DNA of 64,000 nucleotides. Source: Myxococcales bacterium (GTDB lineage: Bacteria; Myxococcota_A; Polyangia; Haliangiales; Haliangiaceae). The notes beneath the pieces were generated by a model, which saw only the letters and a list, made by a program, of their open reading frames with translations, had not been told where the DNA came from and did not search any database. The first letter of the stretch is position 1. Every line of letters starts with the position of its first letter. Positions 16,564-25,405 of this stretch are shown one piece after another. The position numbers and the translations under genes are program-made. The stretch spans positions 336,535 through 400,534 of the forward strand of contig JADKKI010000004.1 of assembly GCA_016720595.1 (NCBI GenBank), read 5' to 3'.

Positions 16564-17558
16564 CCCGGCTCGCGCTGATCGCCGTCCAGCTCGAGATCGA
16601 TGCCGACGTGACGTCGACACCGGAGCGCTATCGCGCGCATCTCGAGACCTCGGTCGAGCGCGCGGTGGACGCCGCCGGCCCCTCCGACGCACGCGTCGTG
16701 GTGGTCCCCGAGCTCGCGGGGCACCTCGCGCTCCTCGCGCTCGCACCTCCGGCCGCGCACCGGGCGAAGACGCTGAGCGCCGCCCTCGGCGCCGCGGCGG
16801 TGCGTCGGCCGTTCGATGTGCTGCGCGGTGTGGCGACGACGCGCCTCCTGGATCCGCGACACGCGGTGCTCGCGGCGCTGGCGCCGGACGGTGAACGGTT
16901 CTGGCGCGGCGTGTTCGGCCCGCTCGCACGCAAGCACGGGCTCTACCTGGTCGCCGGGTCACACCTCCGGCTCGGCCCGAGCGGCGATCTGACGAACGCC
17001 TCGTTCCTGTTCGCGCCGGATGGGCGGCTGCTGTCGACCACCGACAAGGTCAACCTCGTGCCGGGGATCGAGGACCGGGCGCCCCGGGCACTCGGCCTCG
17101 CGCGTGGCGAGGCGGACCGCCTGCCGATCGTCGACGCGTCGTTCGGGCGACTGTGCACGTTGATCTGCTACGACGGATTTCGCGAGCCGCACACGAGCGA
17201 GGAGCGGTTCGTGCCGCTGGGGCCGCGGCTCGCCGCGCGCGGTGGGGTGTCGGTGGTGGCGAACCCTGCGGCGAATCCGTGGCCGTGGCACGGGCGGTGG
17301 ATCCACGCCGAGCCCGACCACGCCGACGAGCCCGCGACCCGCGAGGAGCAGTGGCAGCGCGAGGGGTTGCCAGCGAGCCTCGCCGAGATGCCGTTCGCGC
17401 GCTGGGGCGTGACGGCGCACCTGGTGGGACACGTACTCGATCTGCGGTTCGACGGCCAGTCCGAGATCCTCGAGCGAGATGCGCGTGGCGTGCGGCGGAT
17501 CGCGCGCGCCGAGCACCCCGATCGCGGTGGGCACGTGACCGCGACGGTTACATGCTAG
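16560..17558 (+). CDS. Nitrilase/carbon-nitrogen hydrolase family protein
   Basis: The 332-residue product shows the Glu-Lys-Cys triad of the nitrilase superfamily: Glu in VVVPELAGH, Lys in STTDKVNLVPG, and Cys in LCTLICYDGFRE. The domain fills the whole chain, as in free-standing amidases of this superfamily. Substrate cannot be read from the sequence. It begins with a GTG that overlaps the upstream DHH-like stop as GTGA, so both are expressed together. The fold is certain; the reaction (amide or nitrile hydrolysis, or N-acyl transfer) is open. Confidence 0.85.
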   Translation: MTRLALIAVQLEIDADVTSTPERYRAHLETSVERAVDAAGPSDARVVVVPELAGHLALLALAPPAAHRAKTLSAALGAAAVRRPFDVLRGVATTRLLDPRHAVLAALAPDGERFWRGVFGPLARKHGLYLVAGSHLRLGPSGDLTNASFLFAPDGRLLSTTDKVNLVPGIEDRAPRALGLARGEADRLPIVDASFGRLCTLICYDGFREPHTSEERFVPLGPRLAARGGVSVVANPAANPWPWHGRWIHAEPDHADEPATREEQWQREGLPASLAEMPFARWGVTAHLVGHVLDLRFDGQSEILERDARGVRRIARAEHPDRGGHVTATVTC

Positions 17559-17568
17559 ATGGGTGGAT

Positions 17569-18516
17569 ATGACGTCTGAACGGCGCCCCCTGCACGTCAC
17601 CGGCGAGGAGCGCAGCCGCGCCGAGGTGGTGGCCGACACGCTGCTCGAGATGTACGTCGATCCAGCGGCGAAGGAGATGCAGCACATCGGCAGCTACGAG
17701 CTGCCGAGCGAGGCCGGCGTCGAGAACATCGTCGAGATGTGCCGCGCGCTGCTGTTCCCGGGCTATGCCGGCCCCGATGTCGCGGGCGTGCCCCGGCCCG
17801 AGCTCCGAGAGCTCGTCCGCCAGCGCGTCCGCGAGCTGCGCGTGGGGCTGCACCGGCAGGTCTATCGCGCGCTTCACCACAAGCGGCAGCAACAGCTCGG
17901 GCTCGCTGATCTCGAGTGCTCCGAGTGCGCGGGCAAGGCCGACGTGATCACCGATCGATTTCTCGCGAACCTGCCCGCATTGCGCGCGCGGATCCGCGAT
18001 GACCTGCGCGCGGCGTACGAGGCCGATCCGGCGGCGACGGGCGTCGACGAGATCCTGTTCTGCTACCCGGGGACGTACGCGATCACCGTGTACCGGATGG
18101 CCCACCTGCTCCTCCGCGAGGGCGCCGTGGTGGTGCCGCGCATGATGACGGAGCTCGCCCACCGCCGCACCGGCATCGACATCCACCCGGGGGCCGAGAT
18201 CGGCGCCTCGTTCTTCATCGACCACGGCACCGGCGTGGTGATCGGCGAGACCACGCTGATCGGCGATCGCGTACGGATCTACCAGGGTGTCACGCTGGGT
18301 GCCTTGACCGTGCCCCAGGGGGAGGCCCGCCCGGAGCACGGCAAGCGCCGTCACCCGACCCTGGAGGACGATGTGGTCATCTATGCGAACGCGACGATCC
18401 TCGGCGGCGAGACGGTGATCGGCAAGGGCTCGGTGATCGGCGGAAATGCGTTCGTGACGACCTCGGTCCCCGCGGGCTCCAAGGTCCCCGGGTCGAGCCG
18501 CACCCAGCGGCCCTGA
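17569..18516 (+). CDS. cysE: Serine O-acetyltransferase
   Basis: The 315-residue product has the alpha-helical N-terminal region of serine acetyltransferases and the left-handed parallel beta-helix of hexapeptide repeats in its second half. Family motifs are DEILFCYPGTYAITVYRMAH, HPGAEIGASFFIDHGTGVVI (catalytic His in the D-H-G-T segment), and GDRVRIYQGVTLGAL. It catalyses acetyl-CoA plus L-serine to O-acetylserine, the first committed step of cysteine synthesis. The extended N-terminus matches the EpsC-type long form. ATG 17569 is preferred over a GTG 6 nt upstream. It lies 10 nt after the nitrilase gene. Confidence 0.9.
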   Translation: MTSERRPLHVTGEERSRAEVVADTLLEMYVDPAAKEMQHIGSYELPSEAGVENIVEMCRALLFPGYAGPDVAGVPRPELRELVRQRVRELRVGLHRQVYRALHHKRQQQLGLADLECSECAGKADVITDRFLANLPALRARIRDDLRAAYEADPAATGVDEILFCYPGTYAITVYRMAHLLLREGAVVVPRMMTELAHRRTGIDIHPGAEIGASFFIDHGTGVVIGETTLIGDRVRIYQGVTLGALTVPQGEARPEHGKRRHPTLEDDVVIYANATILGGETVIGKGSVIGGNAFVTTSVPAGSKVPGSSRTQRP

Positions 18517-18598
18517 GCGGGCCCCGGGGGTGGGGCGGCGAGGCGGCGGGGCGTAAATTCCCCCTTGGACGCCAGCGTGTTAGACTTTTCCCGCGTTC

Positions 18599-20041
18599 AT
18601 GGCCGACGAGTCTGCGGCACGGCCGCGTACCAATACGCGCCTGAAAGGGGAGGCGCCACCGGGTCTTGACCACGGGGCGGGCGAGTCCCAGCGGCAGCGT
18701 ATTGGGCGCTACGAGGTCATGAAGACCATCGGCAAGGGCGCGATGGGCGTGGTCTACAAGGCACGTGATCCGCTCCTCGACCGGGTGGTCGCGGTGAAGA
18801 CGATCATGTCGCCGCAGGGCCAAGGCCGGCGCGTGCGCTCGGCGTTCCTCGAGCGGTTCCAGCGCGAGGCCAAGGCCGCTGCGAAGATGCAGCACCCCGC
18901 GATCGTCACGATCTTCGACGTCGGGGTCGACGAGGACTCTGGTGCGCCGTTCATGGTGCTCGAGTACCTGCCGGGCGAGTCGCTCGCAGATCGCCTCGAT
19001 CGCGTGCGCATCCCACTCGCGCGTTGCGTGCAGATCGCGCTGGATCTCGCGTCTGCGCTGTCGTTCGCGCACCGCCAGCGGATCGTCCACCGCGACGTCA
19101 AGCCCGCCAACGTGCTGCACGCCGGCGACAATCGCTGGAAGCTCGCCGATTTCGGCATCGCCCGGATGCCCGACTCCGATCTCACCCAGGTCGGCATCTT
19201 CATGGGAACGCCAGGCTACTCGCCGCCCGAGGCGATCCGTGAAGGCCGCTACACGCCGCAGGCCGACGTGTTCGCGTGGGGCGCCTGCTTCTACGAGCTG
19301 CTGTGCGGCCGGATCCCGTACGAGGGACCCGACACCAAGACCACCAACGGCTACGTGGTGCAGGGCAATGCGCCCTCGCCGACACGTCACGACCCATCGA
19401 TCCCCGAGCCGCTCGCGACGGTGACGATGACGGCGCTGATGCCCTCGGATCTGAAGCGGTTCAAGGATGCCTCCGAGGCGGAGCAGGCCCTGCGCGAGGC
19501 GTGGGATCGCTGCCTGACCCAGGGCCTGGTGCACCCCTCGGTGCTCGCGATGGAGGAGATGCCCCACGAGAAGGTCGGCGCGCGGATGCACGACGCTCGA
19601 GGTGCGGTGCCGCGCTCGGACGCGCACAAGGTGCCGGTCGGCACCGACTCCGACGAGCTGACCGCGATCGATGACGACATGGTGGCGAAGGCCCAGGCCA
19701 AGCTCGACGCCAAGTTGATGGTCGTCGAGAGCGCCAAGAAGAAGCGGGTCGGCGATGACGATCCCACGATGCTCCACGTTCGCGACGACAAGATCCCCAA
19801 GGGCCCGACCACGTCGCCCGGCATCGGGATTCCGCAGGTCAAGAAGTCCGAGTCGAGCCCGCGCAAGGTGCCGAGCGAGGCCGAGATCGTGACCGACGTC
19901 GTCGATGCGCAGAAGCCAGCGATCGGGAGCTCGATCGCGAACCGCAAGCGCTCGCGTGCGCCGCTGTTCATCCTGATCTTCTTGCTCCTCGTGGCCGCGG
20001 CGGGCTTCGGCCTGTACTACGCGGGCGTCATCAAGATCTGA
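18599..20041 (+). CDS. Eukaryote-like Ser/Thr protein kinase with a C-terminal membrane anchor
   Basis: The 480-residue product has a complete Hanks-type kinase domain (about residues 38-305): glycine loop IGKGAMGVVYKARD, catalytic lysine in VVAVKTI, HRDVKPANVL (catalytic Asp about residue 166), LADFGIARM and GTPGYSPPEAI. A charged linker follows, then a single transmembrane helix at the extreme C-terminus (LFILIFLLLVAAAGFGLYYA, about 455-476). Only about five residues remain beyond the helix, so there is no extracytoplasmic sensor, unlike PASTA kinases. Regulation must come from the cytoplasmic side or partner proteins. Confidence 0.92.
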   Translation: MADESAARPRTNTRLKGEAPPGLDHGAGESQRQRIGRYEVMKTIGKGAMGVVYKARDPLLDRVVAVKTIMSPQGQGRRVRSAFLERFQREAKAAAKMQHPAIVTIFDVGVDEDSGAPFMVLEYLPGESLADRLDRVRIPLARCVQIALDLASALSFAHRQRIVHRDVKPANVLHAGDNRWKLADFGIARMPDSDLTQVGIFMGTPGYSPPEAIREGRYTPQADVFAWGACFYELLCGRIPYEGPDTKTTNGYVVQGNAPSPTRHDPSIPEPLATVTMTALMPSDLKRFKDASEAEQALREAWDRCLTQGLVHPSVLAMEEMPHEKVGARMHDARGAVPRSDAHKVPVGTDSDELTAIDDDMVAKAQAKLDAKLMVVESAKKKRVGDDDPTMLHVRDDKIPKGPTTSPGIGIPQVKKSESSPRKVPSEAEIVTDVVDAQKPAIGSSIANRKRSRAPLFILIFLLLVAAAGFGLYYAGVIKI

Positions 20042-20252
20042 CGGTGGGGCGGGGGGCCGGGCCGCCGGGGGGGCCCCCCGGGGGGGGGGGGGGCAGGGGG
20101 GGGGGGCGGGGGTGGGGGGGGGGGGGGGCCGGGGGGGGGGGGGGCGGGGGGGGGGGGGGGGACGGGGGGGGGGGGGGGCCGGGGGGGGGGGGGGGGGGGG
20201 GGGGGGCAGGGGGAGGGGGGGGAGGGGGGGGGGGGCAACGAGGCCCCCGCGG
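20042..20252. repeat. Extreme poly-G tract between convergent genes
   Basis: From about 20044 to 20236 the plus strand is almost entirely G, broken only by scattered C, A or T bases. The longest uninterrupted run is 26 G (20181-20206). It lies between the stop of the kinase gene (20041) and the stop of the amino-acid oxidase gene (20253). Runs of this kind could fold into G-quadruplexes, but they are also the type of sequence that misassembles. The 211-nt gap holds no gene or obvious terminator. Confidence 0.9.
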
Positions 20253-21170
20253 TCAGGTCTCGACCAGCGCCACGACATCCTCGGCGCAGCCGTGGCACAG
20301 CGTGAACCCGGCGCCACCGTGGCCGTAGTTGTGGATCACCCGACCTTCGCGCTCGAGCCGGACCTCGAGCCGGTAGGGGCGCAGCCCGGTGCGTTCGCGG
20401 AGCACGCCGCCGACGGGAATGCCGAGCGCCGCTGCCTGCGCGAGGATTCGCCGCGAGACCTCCGGATCTCGAGCGGGGGCCGCGCCCGGCGGCCACGGGC
20501 GCGAGACGCCGCCGAGGACGAGCTCGTCGCGCCGCGGGATCACGTAGAAGATCTCGTCGGCATCGCGGTGATCGGTGACCGTGATCGCGAGGTCCACGCC
20601 GCCCGGGGCGGTCAGCACGATCTGGCCGAGGAGCGGGGAGATCAGCTCGTCGGGGACGAGCTCGCGCGCGCCGAGACCGCTGCAGTTGATCACGAGGTCC
20701 CCTGGCTCGGCCGCGAGGTCGGTCACCGTGCGGAGCTCGATGGTGGCGCGGAGCTGTGTGGTCAACCACGGCAGGAACCGCGCGGGCTCGACGCGCGGCG
20801 CGGCGAACTTCCAGGCGAGCGGTGCGCCGGTGACCGGCGCCGGTGCGCGGCTGACGTCGATCGCGGCGGCCCACCAGGGGCGCGGTGGATCCATGCCCTC
20901 GTCGCTCGTGATCTCGTAGCCGGTGAGGACGTCGATGCCGGTAGTCGGGTCGGCGGCCAGGCGCTCGAGCCAGCTCCGGGTGCGGCCCGCCCACACGGCC
21001 ACCTTGTCCGGCGGCCCGGCGCGGTAGGGGAACCAGACGGCCCCGGCGACATCCGAGGTGGTCTGGGCACCGGTCGAGCTGGCGACGATGCGGACGGTAT
21101 GGCCACGCTGTTCGAGCGCGAGCGCGGTGGTCAGGCCGATGACGCCGGCGCCGACGACGGTGATGTTCAC
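20253..21170 (-). CDS. FAD-dependent D-amino-acid oxidase family protein
   Basis: The 305-residue product begins with the ADP-binding signature NITVVGAGVIGLTTALALEQ and contains the DAO hallmarks GLRPYRLEV and VIHNYGHGGAGFTLCHG near the C-terminus, as in D-amino-acid oxidase and D-aspartate oxidase. These flavoenzymes oxidise D-amino acids to 2-oxo acids, ammonia and hydrogen peroxide. A GTG at 21170 is the only plausible start; the frame upstream lacks homology. It is convergent with the protein kinase gene across the poly-G tract and divergent from the TauE/SafE gene (81 nt). The substrate is not determined by the sequence. Confidence 0.85.
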   Translation of the reverse strand: MNITVVGAGVIGLTTALALEQRGHTVRIVASSTGAQTTSDVAGAVWFPYRAGPPDKVAVWAGRTRSWLERLAADPTTGIDVLTGYEITSDEGMDPPRPWWAAAIDVSRAPAPVTGAPLAWKFAAPRVEPARFLPWLTTQLRATIELRTVTDLAAEPGDLVINCSGLGARELVPDELISPLLGQIVLTAPGGVDLAITVTDHRDADEIFYVIPRRDELVLGGVSRPWPPGAAPARDPEVSRRILAQAAALGIPVGGVLRERTGLRPYRLEVRLEREGRVIHNYGHGGAGFTLCHGCAEDVVALVET

Positions 21171-21251
21171 GCCGAGAGCATAGCGCCATGGCGGCGCCGG
21201 CGCGCGATCCAGGTCGGCAGCCGGCCACGACATCGATGGTAGGTTCGCGAC

Positions 21252-21998
21252 GTGGATCCGCTCGTCATCGCGCTGTTGTCGGTGACAGCGCTGCTCGCGG
21301 GGACGGTCGACGCGATCGCCGGTGGCGGCGGCCTCATCACCCTCCCGGCGCTGCTCACGGCCGGGCTTCCGCCGCACCTCGCGCTCGGCACCAACAAGGG
21401 TCAGAGCGTCTGGGGATCGTTCGCCGCGCTGATCACGTTCTGGCGTGCCGGTCGCGTGGATCGCCGCCAGGCGCTGTACGCGTTCCCACTCGGGCTCGTG
21501 GGCTCGCTGGTCGGCGCCGAGCTGGTGCTCCTGATCTCGAAGGATGCGCTGCGCCCCCTCGTGATCGTGATGCTGATCGGCGCCGCCGTGCTGCTGCTGA
21601 TCAAGAAGCCGAGCCGGGACGAGGATGCGCCGACGCGCAAGGCCGCGGTGATCGCCGGTGTGCTCGCGCTCGTGATCGGCTGCTACGATGGCTTCTTCGG
21701 CCCGGGGACCGGGACGTTCCTGATCGTCGGCTTCGTGGCGCTGTGCGGGAAGAGCCTCGTGCGCGCGACCGCGGATGCGAAGGTCGTGAACTTCGCCTCG
21801 AACCTCGCGGCGGTCGCCGCATTCGCGCGCGAGGGCAACGTGCTGTGGCAGCTCGCGCTTCCGATGGCGGTGGGGCAGCTGTGCGGCGGCGTGATCGGTG
21901 CGCGCCTCGCGATCCGCGGCGGTGCGAAGTTGATCCGCGCCATGGTGCTCGTGATCTCGGGGGCGCTGGTGGTGAAGCTGGTGTTCGATCTCGTGTAG
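21252..21998 (+). CDS. TauE/SafE-family membrane transporter
   Basis: The 248-residue product has about eight hydrophobic helices in two related halves, each with a glycine-rich hallmark: GTVDAIAGGGGLITLPALLT in the first half and CYDGFFGPGTGTFLIVGF in the second. This is the signature of TauE/SafE permeases, linked to export of sulfite, sulfoacetate or other organic anions. A GTG at 21252 is the start. Its substrate cannot be predicted. It is divergent from the oxidase gene and followed closely by the zinc-ribbon protein gene (12 nt). Confidence 0.88.
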   Translation: MDPLVIALLSVTALLAGTVDAIAGGGGLITLPALLTAGLPPHLALGTNKGQSVWGSFAALITFWRAGRVDRRQALYAFPLGLVGSLVGAELVLLISKDALRPLVIVMLIGAAVLLLIKKPSRDEDAPTRKAAVIAGVLALVIGCYDGFFGPGTGTFLIVGFVALCGKSLVRATADAKVVNFASNLAAVAAFAREGNVLWQLALPMAVGQLCGGVIGARLAIRGGAKLIRAMVLVISGALVVKLVFDLV

Positions 21999-22010
21999 TA
22001 CGCTCGCGCC

Positions 22011-22668
22011 GTGGTGATGCGTGGGCCCGCGCCGTCGAGTGTCTGCCCGCGCTGTGGGGCCGAAGCGCCTCCTGCAGCCGAGCCGCTCGCGCATTGCGCG
22101 ATCTGCAAGCTCGCCTGGAATCCGAACGCGCTCGCCGTCGTGCGACCCGCCCGAGCGCCGGAGGACGATCTCGCTCTCGTGCCGGCGCCGTCGGGGCTCG
22201 TGATCACGCGCGAGCCCGGCGAGGTCTCCATCGGGTGGTCGTACCAGCGCCTCGGCGGGATCGGGTATCTGATCCTCGGCCTGGTCTGTCTGGCGATGCT
22301 CGTCGGCAACCTCGACACGCCCGGGGAGCGGCTCCTCGACATGTTCCTCCTCGGGGCCGCGGCCGTGGCCACGCTCTACATCGGCGCCGCCCGGATGGTC
22401 AGCCAGAGCACGCTGCAGATCGACGAGCGCCAGCTGCTGCTCCACCACGCGCCGCTGCCGCTGTGGCGCAGCGTGTGGGTCGGACGCAGCGAGGTTCAGG
22501 AGATCACCGTCAGGTCGACCGGCCACCAGCCATCGGCGTGGTCGGTCCTCGCGATCACGCCGCGCGGGGACGTCGAGATCGCGCGGTTCGGAGCCGGGAA
22601 TAGCGTCGCCGAGGCGGCCGCGAACTGCGTGGCCGACGTCGTGCGTGAGGCGATCGAGAAGCTTCCGG

Positions 22669-22676
<8 letters not shown>
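22011..22676 (+). CDS. Membrane protein with an N-terminal zinc ribbon
   Basis: The 221-residue product begins with a four-cysteine zinc-ribbon-like pair: C-x2-C (VCPRCGAEAPP) and C-x2-C (HCAICKLAW). Two transmembrane segments follow (IGYLILGLVCLAMLVGNL and LLDMFLLGAAAVATLYIGAA). The C-terminal half has a strand-rich region (STLQIDERQLLLHHAPLPLW) reminiscent of bacterial PH-like domains. The start is one of GTG 22011, GTG 22014 or ATG 22017. It overlaps the convergent lipA gene by 8 nt. It is not recognised as a known family. Confidence 0.6.
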
Positions 22677-23601
<925 letters not shown>

Positions 23602-23662
23602 CGAGGGATGGATACCCCACGAGGGGCCCGAACGCGAGCGGCTCGGGTAAGGTGGCAGGGGC

Positions 23663-25405
23663 ATGCGTCGCACCCTCCTCGTGTTGACCGTGGCCTGGGG
23701 CTGCAAGGGCCGCTCGCAGAGCGAGCCGGAGCTGCCACCGCCGCCGCCGAAGGTGATCCCGAACGCACCGGCACCCGCGGACCTCGTGCGGGCGAAGGCC
23801 ACGCTCGGTTGCTTGTTCGATCGGGCGCGGGATGCACGCGAGGTCCTGACGGTGCTCGCGGAGGAGGCCCCACTGCCGGTGGTCCGCCTCGCTGCGCTGA
23901 CGGCGATCGACCGCGCGCGCCAGGATGGCGAGAGCCCGGCCGCCGTGGTGATCGCGGATGCGATCAGCGTGCTCACCGAGATCGATGACTTCGATGGGCT
24001 CCGCACGGCGTTCGCGATGGCCGATGCTCGGCCGGCCCCCAAGGGAACCCGGATCGACCGCGACGCTCCGGCGCGTGCGCGGGTCGGCGCGCGCTCGACG
24101 CCTGAGGGCATCGAGCTCGAGCGGGTGGCCGTGATCCGCGAGACCGCGCTCGCCGGTGACCTGCCTACCGCCATGCGCATGTTCGCGCAGCTCACGCCAG
24201 GTGACCACGACGACAGCTACGAGCGGGAGCCGTACCTCGGGGCGCTCGTGGTGCTGGGAAAGCTCGACGAGGTTCGCGCCTTGATCGCGGCGGCCAAGCC
24301 CGAGGATCGCCTGAAGCTCACCGGGATATGGCTCGACGCGGTGCTCCGCCAGGGCGCGCCGATCAAGGACGCGCTCGCCGCGGCGCTCGCCGAACTAGCG
24401 GTCGCACCCGACAAGGGCGTCATCTACTTCCCGGAGCGGCAGGTGTTCCGGCGGGCGGCGCGGGTGAAGCGGGCAGGTGAGCTCGCGCCCCTGTATCGCG
24501 CGCTGTTCCTGCGGCTCGCGACCACCATCACGAGCCCGATCGCGCGCGCCGAGCTCGACGCCGATCTCGCCACGGCCCTCGACGATGCCGCGGCGCTGAA
24601 GCGCCTCGCTGCCGATCCTTCGCTCGCGACCCGGTTCGCCGTGCGCTCCGCGCCCATCGGGGCTGCGCTGGCCGCCGCGACCGGCCAGAAGTACCCGCTA
24701 CACGATCTCATCCGCCTGTGGGCGCGATCGATCACCCAGGACACCGATCCGGCGTTCGGGGCGCAGCTCGCCGCCAGCGTGTGCCCACCCGCGCGGCCGC
24801 CGGCCGCCGCACCCACCCCGGCAGCCCCGGGCCTCCACGTCGAGGTCAAGGAGAAGGCGCGCGGCAAGCGTCAGGAGTGCCGACTGCACGACGTGATCGT
24901 CCGGCTCACCGATGGCAAGCAGACGATCGAAGAGCAAGTGCTCGAGGGCGAGTGCCATGGCGCCTGCACCGCCGCCGACAAGCGCGCCGGCGAGGCGCAG
25001 CTCGCCGAGATCCAGAAGGCGATCGACAGTGGCGAGGCCAGCGAATCGCAGACCGACTACAACTTCACCGATTGCATCTACAGCGGACCGAACCCCGGGC
25101 GCATCGATCGCGTCGGCGATCGCGACGTGGCGTTGCTCGTCGACCACTACATCGGGGCCCACGACATCGACAAGGACCAGTACCGGATCGCGCTCGAGAT
25201 CTGCGGCGCGCTGTACCTCTCCGGGACGTTCGGCGGAACCTACGTCGGCGCCTGGGCGCTGGGCGAGCTCAGCCTGCGCGAGACCGTGGATCGGCGGCAG
25301 ATCATCGTCGACGGCAAGAGCGACCGTTGGCGCGGCGTGGTGTTCCGCCTGACGCTGCCGACCTGCCCGGGGCAGCCGACAGGCCAGGCCCTCGAGAGCG
25401 AGTGA
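23663..25405 (+). CDS. Large lipoprotein of unknown function
   Basis: The 580-residue product starts with a lipoprotein-like signal (MRRTLLVLTVAWGC, Cys14), then a proline-rich linker. The middle part (about residues 50-370) is alanine-rich and helical and looks like a repeat-containing solenoid without clear TPR spacing. The C-terminal region (about 390-580) has several cysteines (VKEKARGKRQECRLHDVIVR, LEGECHGAC, NFTDCIYSG, LEICGALY), suggesting a disulfide-stabilised domain. No known family is recognised. Its stop touches the convergent RCC1-like gene as TGATCA, with no base between. Confidence 0.65.
   Translation: MRRTLLVLTVAWGCKGRSQSEPELPPPPPKVIPNAPAPADLVRAKATLGCLFDRARDAREVLTVLAEEAPLPVVRLAALTAIDRARQDGESPAAVVIADAISVLTEIDDFDGLRTAFAMADARPAPKGTRIDRDAPARARVGARSTPEGIELERVAVIRETALAGDLPTAMRMFAQLTPGDHDDSYEREPYLGALVVLGKLDEVRALIAAAKPEDRLKLTGIWLDAVLRQGAPIKDALAAALAELAVAPDKGVIYFPERQVFRRAARVKRAGELAPLYRALFLRLATTITSPIARAELDADLATALDDAAALKRLAADPSLATRFAVRSAPIGAALAAATGQKYPLHDLIRLWARSITQDTDPAFGAQLAASVCPPARPPAAAPTPAAPGLHVEVKEKARGKRQECRLHDVIVRLTDGKQTIEEQVLEGECHGACTAADKRAGEAQLAEIQKAIDSGEASESQTDYNFTDCIYSGPNPGRIDRVGDRDVALLVDHYIGAHDIDKDQYRIALEICGALYLSGTFGGTYVGAWALGELSLRETVDRRQIIVDGKSDRWRGVVFRLTLPTCPGQPTGQALESE

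Noticed and set aside
20044..20252. Polyproline or polyglycine extension of the oxidase or kinase protein
   Set aside because: Both genes have stops bordering the tract (20041 and 20253), so it is not read in frame.
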